Of a stretch of DNA of 64,000 nt, positions 12,822 through 24,838 are shown piece after piece; the stretch's first letter is position 1; each line of letters begins with the position of its first letter. A program made the translations under genes and the position numbers. The notes under the pieces were generated by a model. The model saw nothing but the letters and a program-made list of their open reading frames with translations, searched no databases and was not told the DNA's origin. Source of the DNA: Tulasnella sp. 424 (lineage: Eukaryota; Basidiomycota; Agaricomycetes; Cantharellales; Tulasnellaceae); assembly GCA_019633425.1 (NCBI GenBank), contig WSUB01000010.1, positions 425,983-489,982 of the forward strand. Reading direction: 5' to 3'.

Positions 12822-14547
12822 ATGAAGCCACCCAGCAGCGAGGCCATTCAAACCGCGATATCGATTTTACTTCGGAGTATCACGGAGGAGAACAAAGATG
12901 CAGACACAATGTCAGCCACGAAGTATTAAGCGCATGCGAGCATAGAAAGGATTGGAACTGAACTTGCTTGCGATTTGTTTGCAGCTTCCAGCCTCTGCCG
13001 AAAGAACTCGAACATCTGGAAGAAGCGACCCTCGTTGCGACGTCCCAAGCCCTCACGATAGCACAGACCACTCTCCAAGCCGAATTCCTATCCCAAGTGG
13101 CTGCCATCCACAAACAGCTAAACACTCTCCGCCCCATCCATCGACTACACAGAGATCTTTTCGAAGATATTCTCCTGGAGGCCATTAACATGGGGGGATG
13201 GTCCGTTGCAAGCCTTCACCGCTTGGCCCGAGTATCAACCTCCTGGCGGGATATTGTTCGCACTTCACCTCGGCTGTGGGCGGTGGCCGACATCGGGTCA
13301 CCGCCGGCCGAAGTGGCCCTGGCGCTCCGCAAGTCAGCGTCAGCGCTTCTCCGCATCGACGCTGTATACCGTCTGGGTTTCTATTATAACCCTAAAGAAT
13401 TTCTCAAAATGGTGATACCGCACGTTGGTCGATGCGCCGTGTTGGCAGCAGGGAATACCCGTGATTGCACGATTGATGGGGTACCCGAGGTGTCTGCACT
13501 CTTCGAGCATGACTTTCCAGAGCTCGTTGACCTGCGCCTGGAGAGCGTTTGGACCGCAAATAGTATTAGCCGCCGGTTCTGGGGAGATCGATTGCGTCGA
13601 GTGCACTTGCAAGCTACGGCCCTTGCTTGGAACGATTTCTCAGGTTTGACCCACCTCACAATCGATGCCGACCATTCCCTTGCTCCAAACCAGCTTCTCA
13701 AGATCCTAGCCTCCTCTCCGGATATCGAGGTGCTCTCGCTCAGAAGACTTTCGTTGGGCGAAACGGCAACGGAACCCCCAACTATCCCCAGGCCGCAAGT
13801 CAAGTTGCCCCGCCTGAAACAAATTCTAATAGAAAGCTCAACGGACGATCACATCGACGCATTGCTGTCTTCCGTGGTCGCGGAGTCATTGCAGAAACTG
13901 CATATATGGGCGTACAATCGTCTCACCGCGATCGAAGACGCACACAACACACGCCCCATATGGTTCAACAGCGAAGGACTACAACGACACATCGCCAAAG
14001 TGTCTCGAAACGCCGGGTTACCATCTCTGAACGTTGTAATCGATCCCGTCGAAATCGTCACAGTTGCCGAGAGGGAGTTCGCGGAGTCCGTGGTGGCAGT
14101 CAGCGTTCACATGCGCAATCTTCCAGAACGATGGTGGGGCCTGCTGGAGTCTATCAAACTTCCTCTTCGCATGTTTGTTCCATCTTTGGACAACAGAGGA
14201 TTCTTCCAACCATGTATGTTGGGAGACCTGACCACACTGGAGGAGTTGGAAATTGGAGACACCTACGCCTACCCCGTCCTCTTGTACCTCACGGCTCCGA
14301 TCAATTCGGATATGCCATGCCCACAACTGAGGAAGCTTACTTTAATTGTTGATGTGAGATGGGGCTTGGGAGAGTTGGTTGCCAAACTTTTGAGGGCGAG
14401 GAAGATATCATGTCGGGAGGTATGCTAAGCGCGATCATCTTCCTTCTTGCCCTGGACTCAAATAGCTTTGTTTTACAACAGCTTACGGTATATGACGGGG
14501 ATGACCAGGTCTTTAACTTGGAGAGTGGGTCATTCCGTAGTCAGTAA
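12822..14547 (+). CDS. F-box-type protein, 3 exons
   Basis: F-box proteins recruit substrates to SCF ubiquitin ligases. Exons are 12822-12922, 12985-14419 and 14482-14547, giving 533 aa. An N-terminal coiled-coil-like stretch (ELEHLEEATL, IHKQLNTL) is followed near residue 95 by the pattern LRPIHRLHRDLFEDILLEA, then SLHRLARVSTSWRDI and SPRLWAV, typical of the F-box region in the many Agaricomycete F-box proteins. The rest is leucine-rich and could be degenerate LRR. The last intron (14420-14481) avoids a stop that would otherwise end the protein at 14428. The 3' half of this gene is duplicated about 3.1 kb downstream in broken form. Confidence 0.75.
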
Positions 14548-15797
14548 CGTTGGCTCTCCGAGGAATATGTTCCTCCTGAGCATTTGTAGCCGTGGAAGGA
14601 TAACGGGAATAGTACCGAGCTTATCGCACTGTATTATTTAAAAGTATACCCAATGCACAGTTCAACCGTGTTTAAGCTATACAGCGTTCGTTCGTTCATC
14701 GCTGATGTGCATTTGTCCGGCACCTAACTCTTGGCTGCATGCCGAGCAATGCAAGCACCAAGGATAAAAGCTATCTAGTGGGTAAATCTGATCTTAAGAC
14801 GGTGGCACGCTGGACGAGAGTCGAGCTCAAGCATCAGGGACACCGTAGGGACCGGAATGGTCAAACACGCACACAGGTTCGGCCACGGGTAGTCAACACA
14901 TCCTGGATGGTTGCATCATACAAATTAATATATTCATGCAACTAAATGTCTGCCCTTTATACTACTTTTGTCTTGCATCAATGTTATATCAAAGTCGCTT
15001 TTTATAAGAGTACAAGACAAAAGCCCTTAGAAAGGCGCGCTCCCTTTTTCAACAAAGTGAATGTATGGGAGACGGTTGATCTCCCCCATCAGGCCGTCCT
15101 CTCGCCAGAGCAAGTGAACAGCTGGGTATGGCTCGGTCTGATGATGCTTGATGGACTCGACGCCAGGGCCTCTCGTCGCACTGGTCAAGGAGTGTCAATG
15201 CGCGAAAGGCCCACCAGGGGGAAGCAGGACAATACCCAGACACCGCCAATTGGAGCGATTCGCGAGTGGTCCTAATTCGGGACTTCGTCGAAGGCGCCAA
15301 AGATGGCCTAATGACCGAACGGCTCTCCTCCGGGGATGCATGTTTCTAATATTGGAAGACACCCATGGGGTGATGTCGATGAAGTTCGGGTTGGTTCCGA
15401 CGCCAATGAGAATGGAAGCATCAACGAAAGCCGGAGAATGCTCGGCCATTGCTCTGAAGGTTGGTGACGTGCCCAAACGCGTTTTTTCGACCGCCTCAGG
15501 TAAATAGATCCATTCTCAACGAGCGGTACGCAACGTGAGGGATGAGGAAATAATAGAATCGACAATGAAAGTCTTCAAGGCATGACTTAACTCGATTCGA
15601 CCAGTATGAACAAATGTCAAGAAGGCGCACCGACAAAGTGCCGATGACACGGGGGTTCTTCGTTCGGTAGACATCGCTTTCCGTTCGAGAAAACTGCGCA
15701 ATTCTGCCAGTCTCCACGGTTTGCTAAGGATATAAGCAAGCGAGGCGTTAGTTCTGTTTCACGCTTACCCCCCGCTTCGCAATACTTACATTATAAG
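14548..15797. other. Intergenic part of duplicated unit 1
   Basis: This stretch is repeated at 17641-18888. A TATA-like GGATATAAG near 15728-15736 sits about 60 bases upstream of the CBM1-X start. Broken minus-strand frames run through 15049-15565, and their counterpart in the second unit is longer; I cannot assign a function. Confidence 0.5.
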
Positions 15798-16775
15798 ATG
15801 CAAAAGGTTATCGCCCTGCTTGCTACGGTCCTCGCGGCCACAAGTGTCCAAGCCCAATCGGGTGCTTATGGGCAATGCGGAGGAAAGTGAGACTACGATC
15901 ACCGAATGCGTCTGCCAGGCAGCTGAAGATGCTGAGAGCTAATGCTTTGAACGAATCATGCGTAGTGGTTGGACAGGCGCAACGACCTGTGTGGCTGGGT
16001 ATACTTGCACCTATTCGAATGATTGGTACAGGTGAGATCAAGTTCCGGACTAGCTCGTTCTAGTCCTGAGGACTTACAGTGTTCGCCCTTCCCTTCTCCT
16101 AGCCAATGCTTACCAGGCTCTGGTAGGACTGCGGAGTATCTTGCTCGGACAACTTATTTATGGATGATTTTGACGCAGCTACGACGACGAAAACGACCAC
16201 AACCACGACGACAAGCCGGACAACCTCTCTGAATACATCCACTGGAACCACGACGACAACAAAGACCTCAACCACTTCCACCGGAACGAGTACTACGAGC
16301 GCTCCGGCTGGTACTGGGGTCGAGATCCGCACAGTTCAGGATCCGGTGTACCACCTCTACCTCCAGAATGACGGTACGCTGGATTTAAAGGTCGGGTTTT
16401 GTCGAATGTCACTCACCGAACTGTGGTCTTGGCATAGGCGGAACCGCGGTCATTGGGCCCGAGTCGAGCGGTGGCCTTTTCACTATTAATGGCAGCATCA
16501 AGCTCAATGGACCTAACCTATACCTCAACATCGCCAACAGCACGACGTCTTACCACGCCTTGACCTTCGACTCAACTGCAACATTCACCGGATGGGCGCT
16601 TGAGGGCGACACCATCATCACCGCTCAGAGCAGCCAGTATGGAAGACAACTGAACTTCTTGGCGTGCCCGACCAGCAAGACTTCGGAGTGGCAGCTGTAT
16701 TTGCAGTTGGGCAGTGACACCCCAAGCAGTAGTTGCGCAAACTATGTTTCGATTCATCTTCCTTGTTTGTGCTAG
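15798..16775 (+). pseudogene. Secreted CBM1 protein, frameshifted copy
   Basis: This is the first copy of the CBM1-X gene; its intact twin is at 18889-19862. Exons corresponding to 15798-15886, 15966-16031, 16103-16122 and 16179 onward encode a signal peptide, a CBM1 module ([24 protein letters not shown]) and a Thr/Ser linker. At 16384-16391 an extra base relative to the twin (GATTTAAAGG against GATTCAGAG) shifts the frame. The C-terminal domain is then lost and translation stops near 16489. The signal peptide, cellulose-binding module and linker would still be made, so a truncated product is possible. Confidence 0.8.
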
Positions 16776-16839
16776 ACAGGGATGTGTACAAGTATACGAT
16801 GTAGTCCGAGGGATGAAGCGTAGTTCCGTGCTTAGAAGA

Positions 16840-17640
16840 CTTTCGGCGAGCTCAACGGCAACGGAACCCCCAACTATCCCCAGGCCGCAAGTCAAGTTGC
16901 CCCGCCTGAAACAAATTTTAATAGAAAGCTCAACGGACGATCACATCGACGCATTGTTGTCTTCCGTGGTCGCGGAGCCATTGCAGAAACTGCATATATG
17001 GGCGTACAATCGTCTCACCACGATCGAAGACGCACACAACACACGCCCCACATGGTTCAACAGTAAAGGACTACAACGACACATCGCCCACGGTGTCTCG
17101 AAACGCCGGGTTAACATCTCTGAACGTTGTAATCGATCCCGTCGAGATCGTCACAGTTGCCGAGAGGGAGTTCGCGGAGTCCGTGGTGGCAGTCAGCGTT
17201 CACATGCGCAATCTTCCAGAACGATGGTGGGGCCTACTGGAGTCTACCAAACTTCCTCTTCGCATGTTTGTTCCATCTTTGGACAACAGAGGATTCTTCC
17301 AACCATGTATGTTGGGAGACCTGACTACACTGGAGGAGTTAGAAATTGGAGACACCTACGCCTACCCCGTCCTCTTGTACCTCGCGGCTCCAATCAATTC
17401 GGAAATGCCATGCCCACAACTGAGGAAGCTTACTTTAATTGTTGATGTGAGATGGGGCTTGGGAGAGTTGGTTGCCAAACTTTTGAGGGCGAGGAAGATA
17501 TCATGTCGGGAGGTATGCTAAGCGCGATCATCTTCCTTCTTGCCCTGGACTCAAATAGCTTTGTTTTACAACAGCTTACGGTATATGACGGGGATGACCA
17601 GGTCGTTAAATTGGAGAGTGGGTCATTCCGTAGTCAATAA
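16840..17640 (+). pseudogene. 5'-truncated, frameshifted F-box copy
   Basis: This matches the 3' half of the F-box gene from 13742 on, but lacks the promoter, start and F-box region. An extra base near 17086-17092 (GCCCACGGTGTC against GCCAAAGTGTC) breaks the reading frame. The final intron (17513-17574) and last exon are preserved. No start codon context of its own is apparent. Confidence 0.85.
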
Positions 17641-18888
17641 CGTTGGCTCTCCGAGGAATATGTTCCTCCTGAGCATTCGTAGCCGTGGAAGGATAACGGG
17701 AATAATACCGAGCTTATCCCACTGTATTACTTGAAAGTATACCCAATGCACAGTTCAACCGTGTTTAAGTAGTATAAAGCGTTCGTTCGTTCATCGCTGA
17801 TGTGCATTTGTCCGGCACCTAACTCTTGGCTGCACGCCGAGCAATGCAACCACCAAGAATAAAAGCTATCTAGTGGGTAAATCTGACCTTAAGACGTTGG
17901 CGTGCTAGACGAGAGCCGAGCTCAAGCATCAGGGACACCGTAGGGACCGGAATGGTCAAACACGCACACAGGTTCGACCACGGGTAGTCAACACATGCCG
18001 GATGGTTGCATCATCCAAATTAATATATTCATGCAACTAAATGTCTGCCCTTTATACTACTTTTGTCTTGCATCAATGTTATATCAAAGTCGCTTTTTTA
18101 AGCGTACAAGACAAAAGCCCTTAGAAAGGCGCGCTCCCTTTTTCAACAAAGTGAATGTTTGGGAGACGGTTAAATCTCCCCCATCAGGCTGTCCTCTCGC
18201 CAGAGCAAGTGAACAGCTGGGTATGGCTCGGTCTGATGATGCTTGATGGACTCGACGCCAGGGCCTCTCGTCGCACTGGTCAAGGAGTGTCAATGCGCGA
18301 AAGGCCCACCAGGGGGAAGCAGGACAATACCCAGACACCGCCAATTGGAGCGATTCGCGAGTGGTCCTAATTCGGGACTTCGTCGAAGGCGCCAACGATG
18401 GCCCCACGACCGAACGGCTCTCCTCCGGGATGAATGTCTCTAATATGTGGGAGACACCCAATGCGGTGACGTCGATGAAGTTCGGGTTGGTTTCCGACGC
18501 CAAGGAGAATGGAAGCGTCGACAAAAGCCGGAGAATGCTCGGCCATTGCTCTGAAGGTTGACGTGCCCAAACGCCTTTTTTTGACCGCCTAAGTAAATAG
18601 ATCCACTCTCGACTAGTGGTACGCAACGTGAGGGATGGGGGAATAGTAGAATCGTTGAAGAAACTCTTCAAGGAATGACTTATCTCGGTTCTCCAGTATG
18701 AACAAATATCGAAAACGCGCACCGACGAAGTGCCGATGACACGGGAGTTCTTCGTTCGGTGGACATCGCTTCCGTTCGAGAAATCTGCGCTATTCTGCCA
18801 GTCTCCAGGGTTTGCCAAGGATATAAGAAAGCGAGGCGTTAGTTCTGTTTCACGCTTCCCCCCCTCTTCACAATACTTACATTATAAG
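17641..18888. other. Intergenic part of duplicated unit 2
   Basis: This is the counterpart of 14548-15797. A minus-strand frame of 244 codons spans 18084-18818 without stops. Its equivalent in unit 1 is broken by indels, so it is either a chance frame or a decayed gene. GGATATAAG near 18821 is the likely TATA box of the CBM1-X gene. Confidence 0.45.
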
Positions 18889-19862
18889 ATGCAAAAGGTT
18901 GTCGCCCTGCTTGCTACGGTCCTCGCGGCCACAAGTGTCCAAGCCCAATCGGGTGCTTATGGGCAATGCGGAGGAATGTGAGACTACGATCACCGAATAC
19001 GCCTGCTAGGCAGCTGAAGATGCTGAGAGCTAATGCTTCGAACGCATCATGCGTAGTGGTTGGAAAGGCGCAACGACCTGTGTGGCTGGGTATACTTGCA
19101 CCTATTCGAATGATTGGTACAGGTGAGATTAAGTTCCGGACTAGCTCGTTCTAGTCCTGAGGACTTACAGTGTTCGCCCTTCCTTTCTCCTAGCCAATGC
19201 TTACCAGGCTCTGGTATGAGTGCGGAGTATATTGATTGGCCAACTTATTTATGGATGCTTTTGACGCAGCTACGACGACGAGAACGACAACCACGACGAC
19301 AAACGGAACAACCTCTCTGCATACATCCAATGGAACCACGACGACAACAAAAACCTCAACCACTTCCACCGGAACGAGTACTACGGCCGCTCCGGCTGGT
19401 ACTGGGGTCGAGATCCGCACAGTTCAGGATCCGGTGTACCACCTCTACCTCCAGAATGACGGTACGGTGGATTCAGAGTCGGGTTTTGTCGAATGTTGCT
19501 CACCGGACTGGGGTCTTGACATAGGCGGAACCGCGGTCATTGGGCCCGAGTCGAGCTCTGGCAAATTCACTATCAATGGCAGCATCAAGCTCAATGGACC
19601 TAACCTGTACCTCAACATCGCCTCTGGGACGACGTCGTACCGCGCCTTGACCTTCGACTCAACTGCAACATTCACCGGATGGGCGCTTGAGGGCGACACT
19701 ATCATCACCGCTCAGAGCAGTCAGTACGGAAGACAACTGAACTTCGTGGCGTGCCCTGCCGCGAAGGCTGGGGAGTGGCAGCTGTACTTGCAGTTGGGCA
19801 ATGATAGCCCAGGCAGTGGTTGCGCAAACAATATTTCGATTCATCTTCCTTGCTTGTGCTAG
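18889..19862 (+). CDS. Secreted CBM1 protein with a C-terminal domain of unknown function, 4 exons
   Basis: The product is a 255-residue extracellular protein likely to bind cellulose. Exons are 18889-18977, 19057-19122, 19194-19213 and 19270-19862. Residues 1-20 form a signal peptide ([19 protein letters not shown]). Residues about 22-57 form a CBM1 with all four cysteines and the binding-face aromatics ([21 protein letters not shown]). A Thr-rich linker of about 45 residues follows, then a domain of about 150 residues beginning [15 protein letters not shown] and ending with a C-rich HLPCLC tail. I do not recognise this last domain as any known hydrolase or oxidase and see no catalytic motif. 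It may be an accessory binding domain. The gene is the intact member of a tandem pair. Confidence 0.87.
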
Positions 19863-20315
19863 ACAGGGATGTGTACGAGTATACGATGTAGTCCGAGGGA
19901 TGAAGCGTAGTTCCGTGTCCCCGAATTCAGCCGGCGAAAATTGTGTGAATGCCGGAAGAAACCCGCGCAGTTCGTAAGGCCGCCGGTCAGTGACGCAACG
20001 TTTCGCGTTCATCACGGGTCATGTTGCTATTCGCGATCGTGAGCTTGGACGGTGTAAACTGCTTGCTAAGGACATCTGTGAGCGCGTCTTGATGGGTCGG
20101 TGAATTGATGGAGGAGTGTCGAGGGAAAGGGGGAGAGCGAGGGAAAGACACGCTTGGGACATCCGAAGCAAACACAGGCGAAAACCGAACATATGCATGG
20201 ACCACGCGATTCGCTCTCACCACTGACCGCTCTCTCCCTCCTCGCTCTCCCAGTCTCTCCAGCCACCGCGTCCGGCTTCAACTTCCTCAACAGCCCCCAG
20301 GTCGACACTCTGACC
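19863..20315. other. Intergenic region upstream of the Whi5-like gene
   Basis: The region contains the end of duplicated unit 2 (to 19918) and the presumed promoter and 5' UTR of the gene starting at 20316. No other gene is seen. Confidence 0.4.
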
Positions 20316-22068
20316 ATGGCCACGCCCAGCAGTCAGAAGACCACTCCATCCCCGCCGACTCACCCTGCCTCCCTCATGGATCTGGACGCGACCGCCAATC
20401 CCGCCTCCCTCAAGCGCACTCGCCAAGGAGACCAGAGCGCTCCAAATATCGATGCTTTCCTCCAGAGAGCACATATAGGCAAGGTAAGCTCGTAGTTTCT
20501 GCCTCCAACACGGCTGCCGTCGTACACGATGAGTGGGAAGTCCCACACCACGCTCTGGCCTCCCGCTCCCAGACCTCAGTCGCTCCGAAACGCGTATAGC
20601 TGGAGCGTACATGCAAGCCCGCCTTGCCGTGTACAAGCTGCTCGCGTTTATGTCGTGTTTAACTCCGCATTCCACTCGCAACACTCTCCGATTGTTGTGT
20701 CGCCCCCCTCTCCTAATCTGCCTATCGCCGGCCGGACTGGCGTGAGCTAACTATCGCGCTCTCTCATAGCTCGCCTCCGAACTTAGCACCCGTCTCAAGT
20801 ATGCTGCATTTAAGACTTCCAACCGTATTTCTGAACTTCCCTTCACGTCTGTTGAGCGGCAGTTCACGTCGAAGCCTCGGCCGTCGCCATCAACGATCCA
20901 ACAACAGCAACGGCAGCAGCAGCATACGCTCTCCCAGAAACAGAAACTCGCCCATACGCAAACAATGCCTCCTCCTGCATCTCCCGGAACCCAATCTCTT
21001 TACTCTGCCCTGCTGGGATCCAATCCAATGCCGCCCGCCAAGCGTGCTCGACACGAAAGCTCGCCTAATCTCGGAGGCACTTCGCGTCATGCTCCGCCTC
21101 ATACAGCCTCGCCGTTCATCGACCCCAATGGCACTCGCAACATTCACAACAGTGGCAAGCGATCGCAAGGGAACTCAAACGAACCGGATGACATCACAGC
21201 CGCCGCAACGCTCACGTCGCTATTGTTGAACAGACCGAATTCGCGTTCCGAAGGAGGGTCCACCCTCTCCCGCACATCTTCTGCTGCCTCTGTCACAACC
21301 TTCGCGCAATCCTCACAACCAACGCTATCACAGCAGTCTCAGGTGACTGCAAGCTCTTCGAGCTTCGTCCGCTCCCAATCATTCGGCGGACATTCACGAA
21401 CGGGTTCCAACGTGACTGTCACGGGGGGTTCTCAACCTTTACCGGAGCGCCCGACCCGTCCCAAGACGCCTCAGACAGACGACGCGCAGGCGGCAGAGCT
21501 TATGCTGTTCCTCGCAACATCGCCTTCTCCAGCGCGTTCCAATCACAGCAGAACGCGCTCGGAAAGCCGCTCAGGGGCGCTTCTTCCCAAAGCCCGTGTC
21601 CTGTTTGCCGGTGGCGACATCACCTCCAATGTCACTCAGGCCCCCAAGGCGGTTACGTCTAACAATAGCCAACCGAAACTGGAGCCGGCAGCAGCTCTTT
21701 TACCAACGCCTTCTGGGTCAAGCCAGCTTCTCCCCCCTGCGTCACCCAGCTCCAGTAGTATCGGTTTCAATATTGGGGACTACATCAACACGTCTCCACT
21801 CCCACCTCCACCAAAGACATCTTCAACACCTAAGTCCTCATACAGAGGGGAGGGTAGGAGACTCTTTGCAGACGATTTGGACAGCGCATCGACAAGTGAG
21901 AGTAGTACACGCCATTTCCGCCAGCCGTCGTGGCCCGCCTCAGCGGGACCTTTATTCCCGACTGCGTCACCAAGCCATTCGGGACCGGGGACCACGAAAA
22001 AGGATGCTCCGATTATGGGATTGCCTCCTGCTCCTGTCCTAGGACCCGCAATGGGCGCCAACGGTTAG
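20316..22068 (+). CDS. Whi5/Nrm1-like transcriptional repressor, 2 exons
   Basis: Whi5/Nrm1-family proteins bind G1/S transcription factors (SBF/MBF) and repress cell-cycle genes. Exons are 20316-20483 and 20770-22068, giving 488 aa; the 286-base intron is long for this genome. After the junction, SELSTRLKYAAFKTSN fits the short Whi5-type motif. Two further conserved-looking patches are AAATLTSLLL and AAELMLFLATSPSP; the second resembles the GTB motif through which these repressors contact their partners. The rest is Ser/Pro/Thr-rich and intrinsically disordered, with many SP/TP sites suited to CDK phosphorylation. The family call rests on these short motifs, so it is moderate. Confidence 0.7.
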
Positions 22069-22627
22069 GTCTGTTGCCGATTTATCCCCCTTCTCTCAGA
22101 CACCAAGCCTCCTTGCCCTTTCCCTTGGACAGCCTCCGTTTCTCGCTTATTCTCTCGCTTTCTCTCACTTTCACTTTCGCTGCTCGGCTGAATTATTCTT
22201 TTTTTCACCTGTGCATATTACCTGCTTTCGAAATGCCTCAAACTCTTGCTGTTCAAGCTAGGCCCCTCCTTTGTCGTTCGCACCTGTTGTTTTGCTTACG
22301 ATCTTTGCATATTCCTTTTCTTGTTTATACTTCATTTTTGATCCCTTTCCAGCTCCCGATCCCTGCCCTTTTGATCAATGTTCACTGATGTCCTCTGACC
22401 TCGCCGGATTTTTATTCTCGTGGTCTTGGTTATCTCCACAGGCCAAATGGCCTTTATCTCTCTAGCTCATCTCTGTCACTGTATGTGTACGTTAACTGCT
22501 TGATTTGAAATGATATACGACTTCATGACATCCTAGGCGCTAAATCGCATGGAGTTTTTTGAGCCCAACTTCATTACATAGTCCAAGAAATCGAATTGAA
22601 CAACTAAATGCCAGGGGCAATTAACAT
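22069..22627. other. Convergent 3' flanks
   Basis: This is 560 bases between the ends of the Whi5-like gene and TIF6. Pyrimidine-rich sequence around 22120-22210 is likely 3' UTR. No gene is seen. Confidence 0.45.
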
Positions 22628-23689
22628 CTATGATAAGTTGTCTATCAGAGAATCGCGCATCTCGCCAATAACGGCCTGTTGCGAGCGTCCTTGGAGCTCT
22701 GAACGGGCAAGTTAGCAAGTGTTTAAGCCTCTTAAGTTCCACCACATTGAACGTACTGAAAGCTGCTTCTATCACACTGATCTCCGTTGCCGTTGTGTCG
22801 AATCCCGTAAAGGCGCACCAATCGTTTACAACGAGTCCTGCACCGATAACATCCGAGCCACGATTGACCGTTCCAGCCTAATCAGAGCTCGTGTCACGTT
22901 GATGCCGCAGTTTCACGAGTATCCAAGTTTCTCACCACCAAAGGGATCTGCAGAAGAGTGCTAAGTTCGTCTTGATCGTTGATGCTGGTCTTGGGGTGGA
23001 CGAGACCACCTTGATTGGTAATGGCGCTATAACTGCCCACAAGGACGTTGTCCGCTAGGGTCTGCCGGAATACTTCCACTTTTAGCACGTCCGCGATGAT
23101 TTCTTCGGTTTCACGGTCAATGTCAGGGTGCACGAGGGCGACATAGTCGTTGGCCACGATAACGTTCCCCAAAGCGGAGAGACGTTCATCAACGCGTTGC
23201 AGAGCGACCGTGTCAGGGAGAGCATTTCGGAGGTGTTGGAGTTCTTGGTCCGTTGTGGTCATTGGCACGAGGAGGCCATGTCGATTGCCTGAATAAATGG
23301 ACGTGTGCGGGTAAGATGGGCTGTCGGGAGTAACTTGAAATGAAGACATGCGTACCTGTAGTTAATCGGCCAATGATCCTAGTACCACCAATAGTGGTTT
23401 GTACCACAGGTATCACGTCCGCTAGTTCGCTCTCGAACACAGAGTGGAAATTGGTGCTTCCGCCGACTGCTGTCAGGCAGTAGCTGTGGGTGGGCGAATG
23501 GAGGTGAATCAGCGGGCGACAGGGGCAAAAATCCAACAAAGGTTCATATATATATGCACCTGTTGGTGAGTTTGGCGAAGACTCCGATGTCGCTGCTGTT
23601 TTCAAATTGAGTACCTGGTGTTAAGAGAGGGTTGGTCAGCAGCTGGTTACGGTGACGGCCTTCAGTAGCACGAGCTCACGAGTGGCCAT
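22628..23689 (-). CDS. TIF6: Eukaryotic translation initiation factor 6 (eIF6)
   Basis: eIF6 binds the 60S ribosomal subunit, is needed for its biogenesis, and blocks premature joining to 40S. Exons are 23680-23689, 23560-23614, 23356-23483, 22936-23288, 22757-22877 and 22628-22698. Together they encode 245 aa, exactly the usual eIF6 length. Recognisable blocks are [68 protein letters not shown] and the C-terminal MRDSLIDNL. The first coding exon is only ten bases. TIF6 is divergent from ATG12, with 341 bases between the starts. Confidence 0.96.
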
Positions 23690-24030
23690 GATGAGAGTGG
23701 ATAAGGGTGGCGGTTTGGTATGTGAGATGGAGAGCTGATGAAGAGGTCTAGACTAAGGTTTATATCCTGCAGAGTCTGCCGTGTTTGGCAAGTCAAGTGG
23801 GAGTCTATAGGCAAGTGAAATTAGCCGTCGGAACCGAAACGCTCGAAGTTGCCGTCCTCTCCGTTACCCTCCTTGGTTCAGAGCAGAATCCTGCCAACTC
23901 CCCAAGACTCACAACTCCTTCATTTTCTCACACGTTCTCCGAGCCTGTATCTCGGCACCTTCGGCTCGGTCAAGGTTTCGGAACCGCGAAGGATTGTAAG
24001 AGAGCCCGGTCAACTACCTAGGAACGAACG
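23690..24030. promoter_or_regulatory. Shared divergent promoter, TIF6 / ATG12
   Basis: Both genes start from the ends of this 341-base interval. TATA-like TTTATATCC lies near 23758-23766, about 70-80 bases upstream of the TIF6 start on the minus side. No other element is assigned. Confidence 0.45.
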
Positions 24031-24663
24031 ATGTCCCAAACACCAGGCGCTGCCCCATCAGAGATTTCGGACGTTAGGTCGTCTATCCATTCACAGCCAG
24101 CTATTGAGGCTTTGGATGCCTACAAGCGTAGGGATGGGTCGAAAGGTACCAAACCACTCCTCTACGACTCCCATCAGCTGCGCTGACGACCATGTGCCGC
24201 GTTCACCTCAGTGGTTGTACGATTCAAAGCCGTCGGCAACGCCCCGATCATGAAGCAGAACTTTTACAAGATCACTGCATCGAACCGGTTCCAAGCTGTC
24301 ATTCAGTTCCTTAGAAAAGAGTTGGGCTGGAAATCATCAGACGCCTTGGTATGTGCCGGTTCCCAACACACGGCCGTTCCCCCGTCCTGACTAGCATTCA
24401 AACCATCCTCGTTTTTCAAGTTCACATACATCAATTTAGCATTCTCTCCCGCACCAGATGACACCGTGGCCAATTTATACAAGGTTCGATGCTTTGCAGA
24501 TGCAGCCTCATGTTTCTAGATACCGACCACATTTACCCTTTCAGTGCTTCGCCACCGACGGTCATCTGATAGTCAACTACAGGTAACCTGCCGATTGCTA
24601 CTGTTATTTTCATTCACTGATCCCCGTTTTTTCTCACTTAGCTCAACAGCTGCCTGGGGTTAA
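24031..24663 (+). CDS. ATG12: Autophagy ubiquitin-like protein Atg12
   Basis: Atg12 is conjugated through its C-terminal glycine to Atg5, and the conjugate promotes lipidation of Atg8 during autophagosome formation. Exons are 24031-24127, 24212-24348, 24421-24483, 24545-24582 and 24642-24663, giving 118 aa. A short polar N-terminus precedes the ubiquitin fold: VVRFKAVGNAPIMKQ, FYKITASNRFQAVI, LGWKSSDALFTYIN, FSPAPDDTVANLY, FATDGHLIVNYS. The protein ends in TAAWG, so the conjugating Gly is already C-terminal, as is normal for Atg12. Confidence 0.95.
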
Positions 24664-24838
24664 GGGGGCGTGTAGGGAGTGGCTGTGGGGAAGCTGCGCT
24701 CGTATTACCCTTCTTCGGCACCAAGATCTCCACTAGAGTCTATACCCTTGTACGATAATAACCATACACCATTTGGCTAATTGATTCGATTGTTGGCGAG
24801 ACAGCGGAAGCACCGTCGAAGCTGTCCGGCCAAGGTGC

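Larger units (their letters stand above)
13742..16833. repeat. Tandem segmental duplication, unit 1
   Basis: This unit of about 3.1 kb begins inside the F-box gene and ends just after the first CBM1-X gene. It is nearly identical to 16834-19918 except for small indels. Its right boundary is visible where the sequence after TAGTTCCGTG jumps back to F-box sequence (AGAAGACTTTCG). Confidence 0.85.
16834..19918. repeat. Tandem segmental duplication, unit 2
   Basis: This is the second copy of the unit starting at 13742. It holds a 5'-truncated F-box pseudogene, the shared intergenic sequence and the intact CBM1-X gene. The end is marked where both units share AGCGTAGTTCCGTG and then diverge at about 19919. 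Confidence 0.85.

Noticed and set aside
20890..21168. Antisense frames over the Whi5-like and disordered-protein genes
   Set aside because: They mirror low-complexity coding sequence on the opposite strand and show no protein-like pattern.
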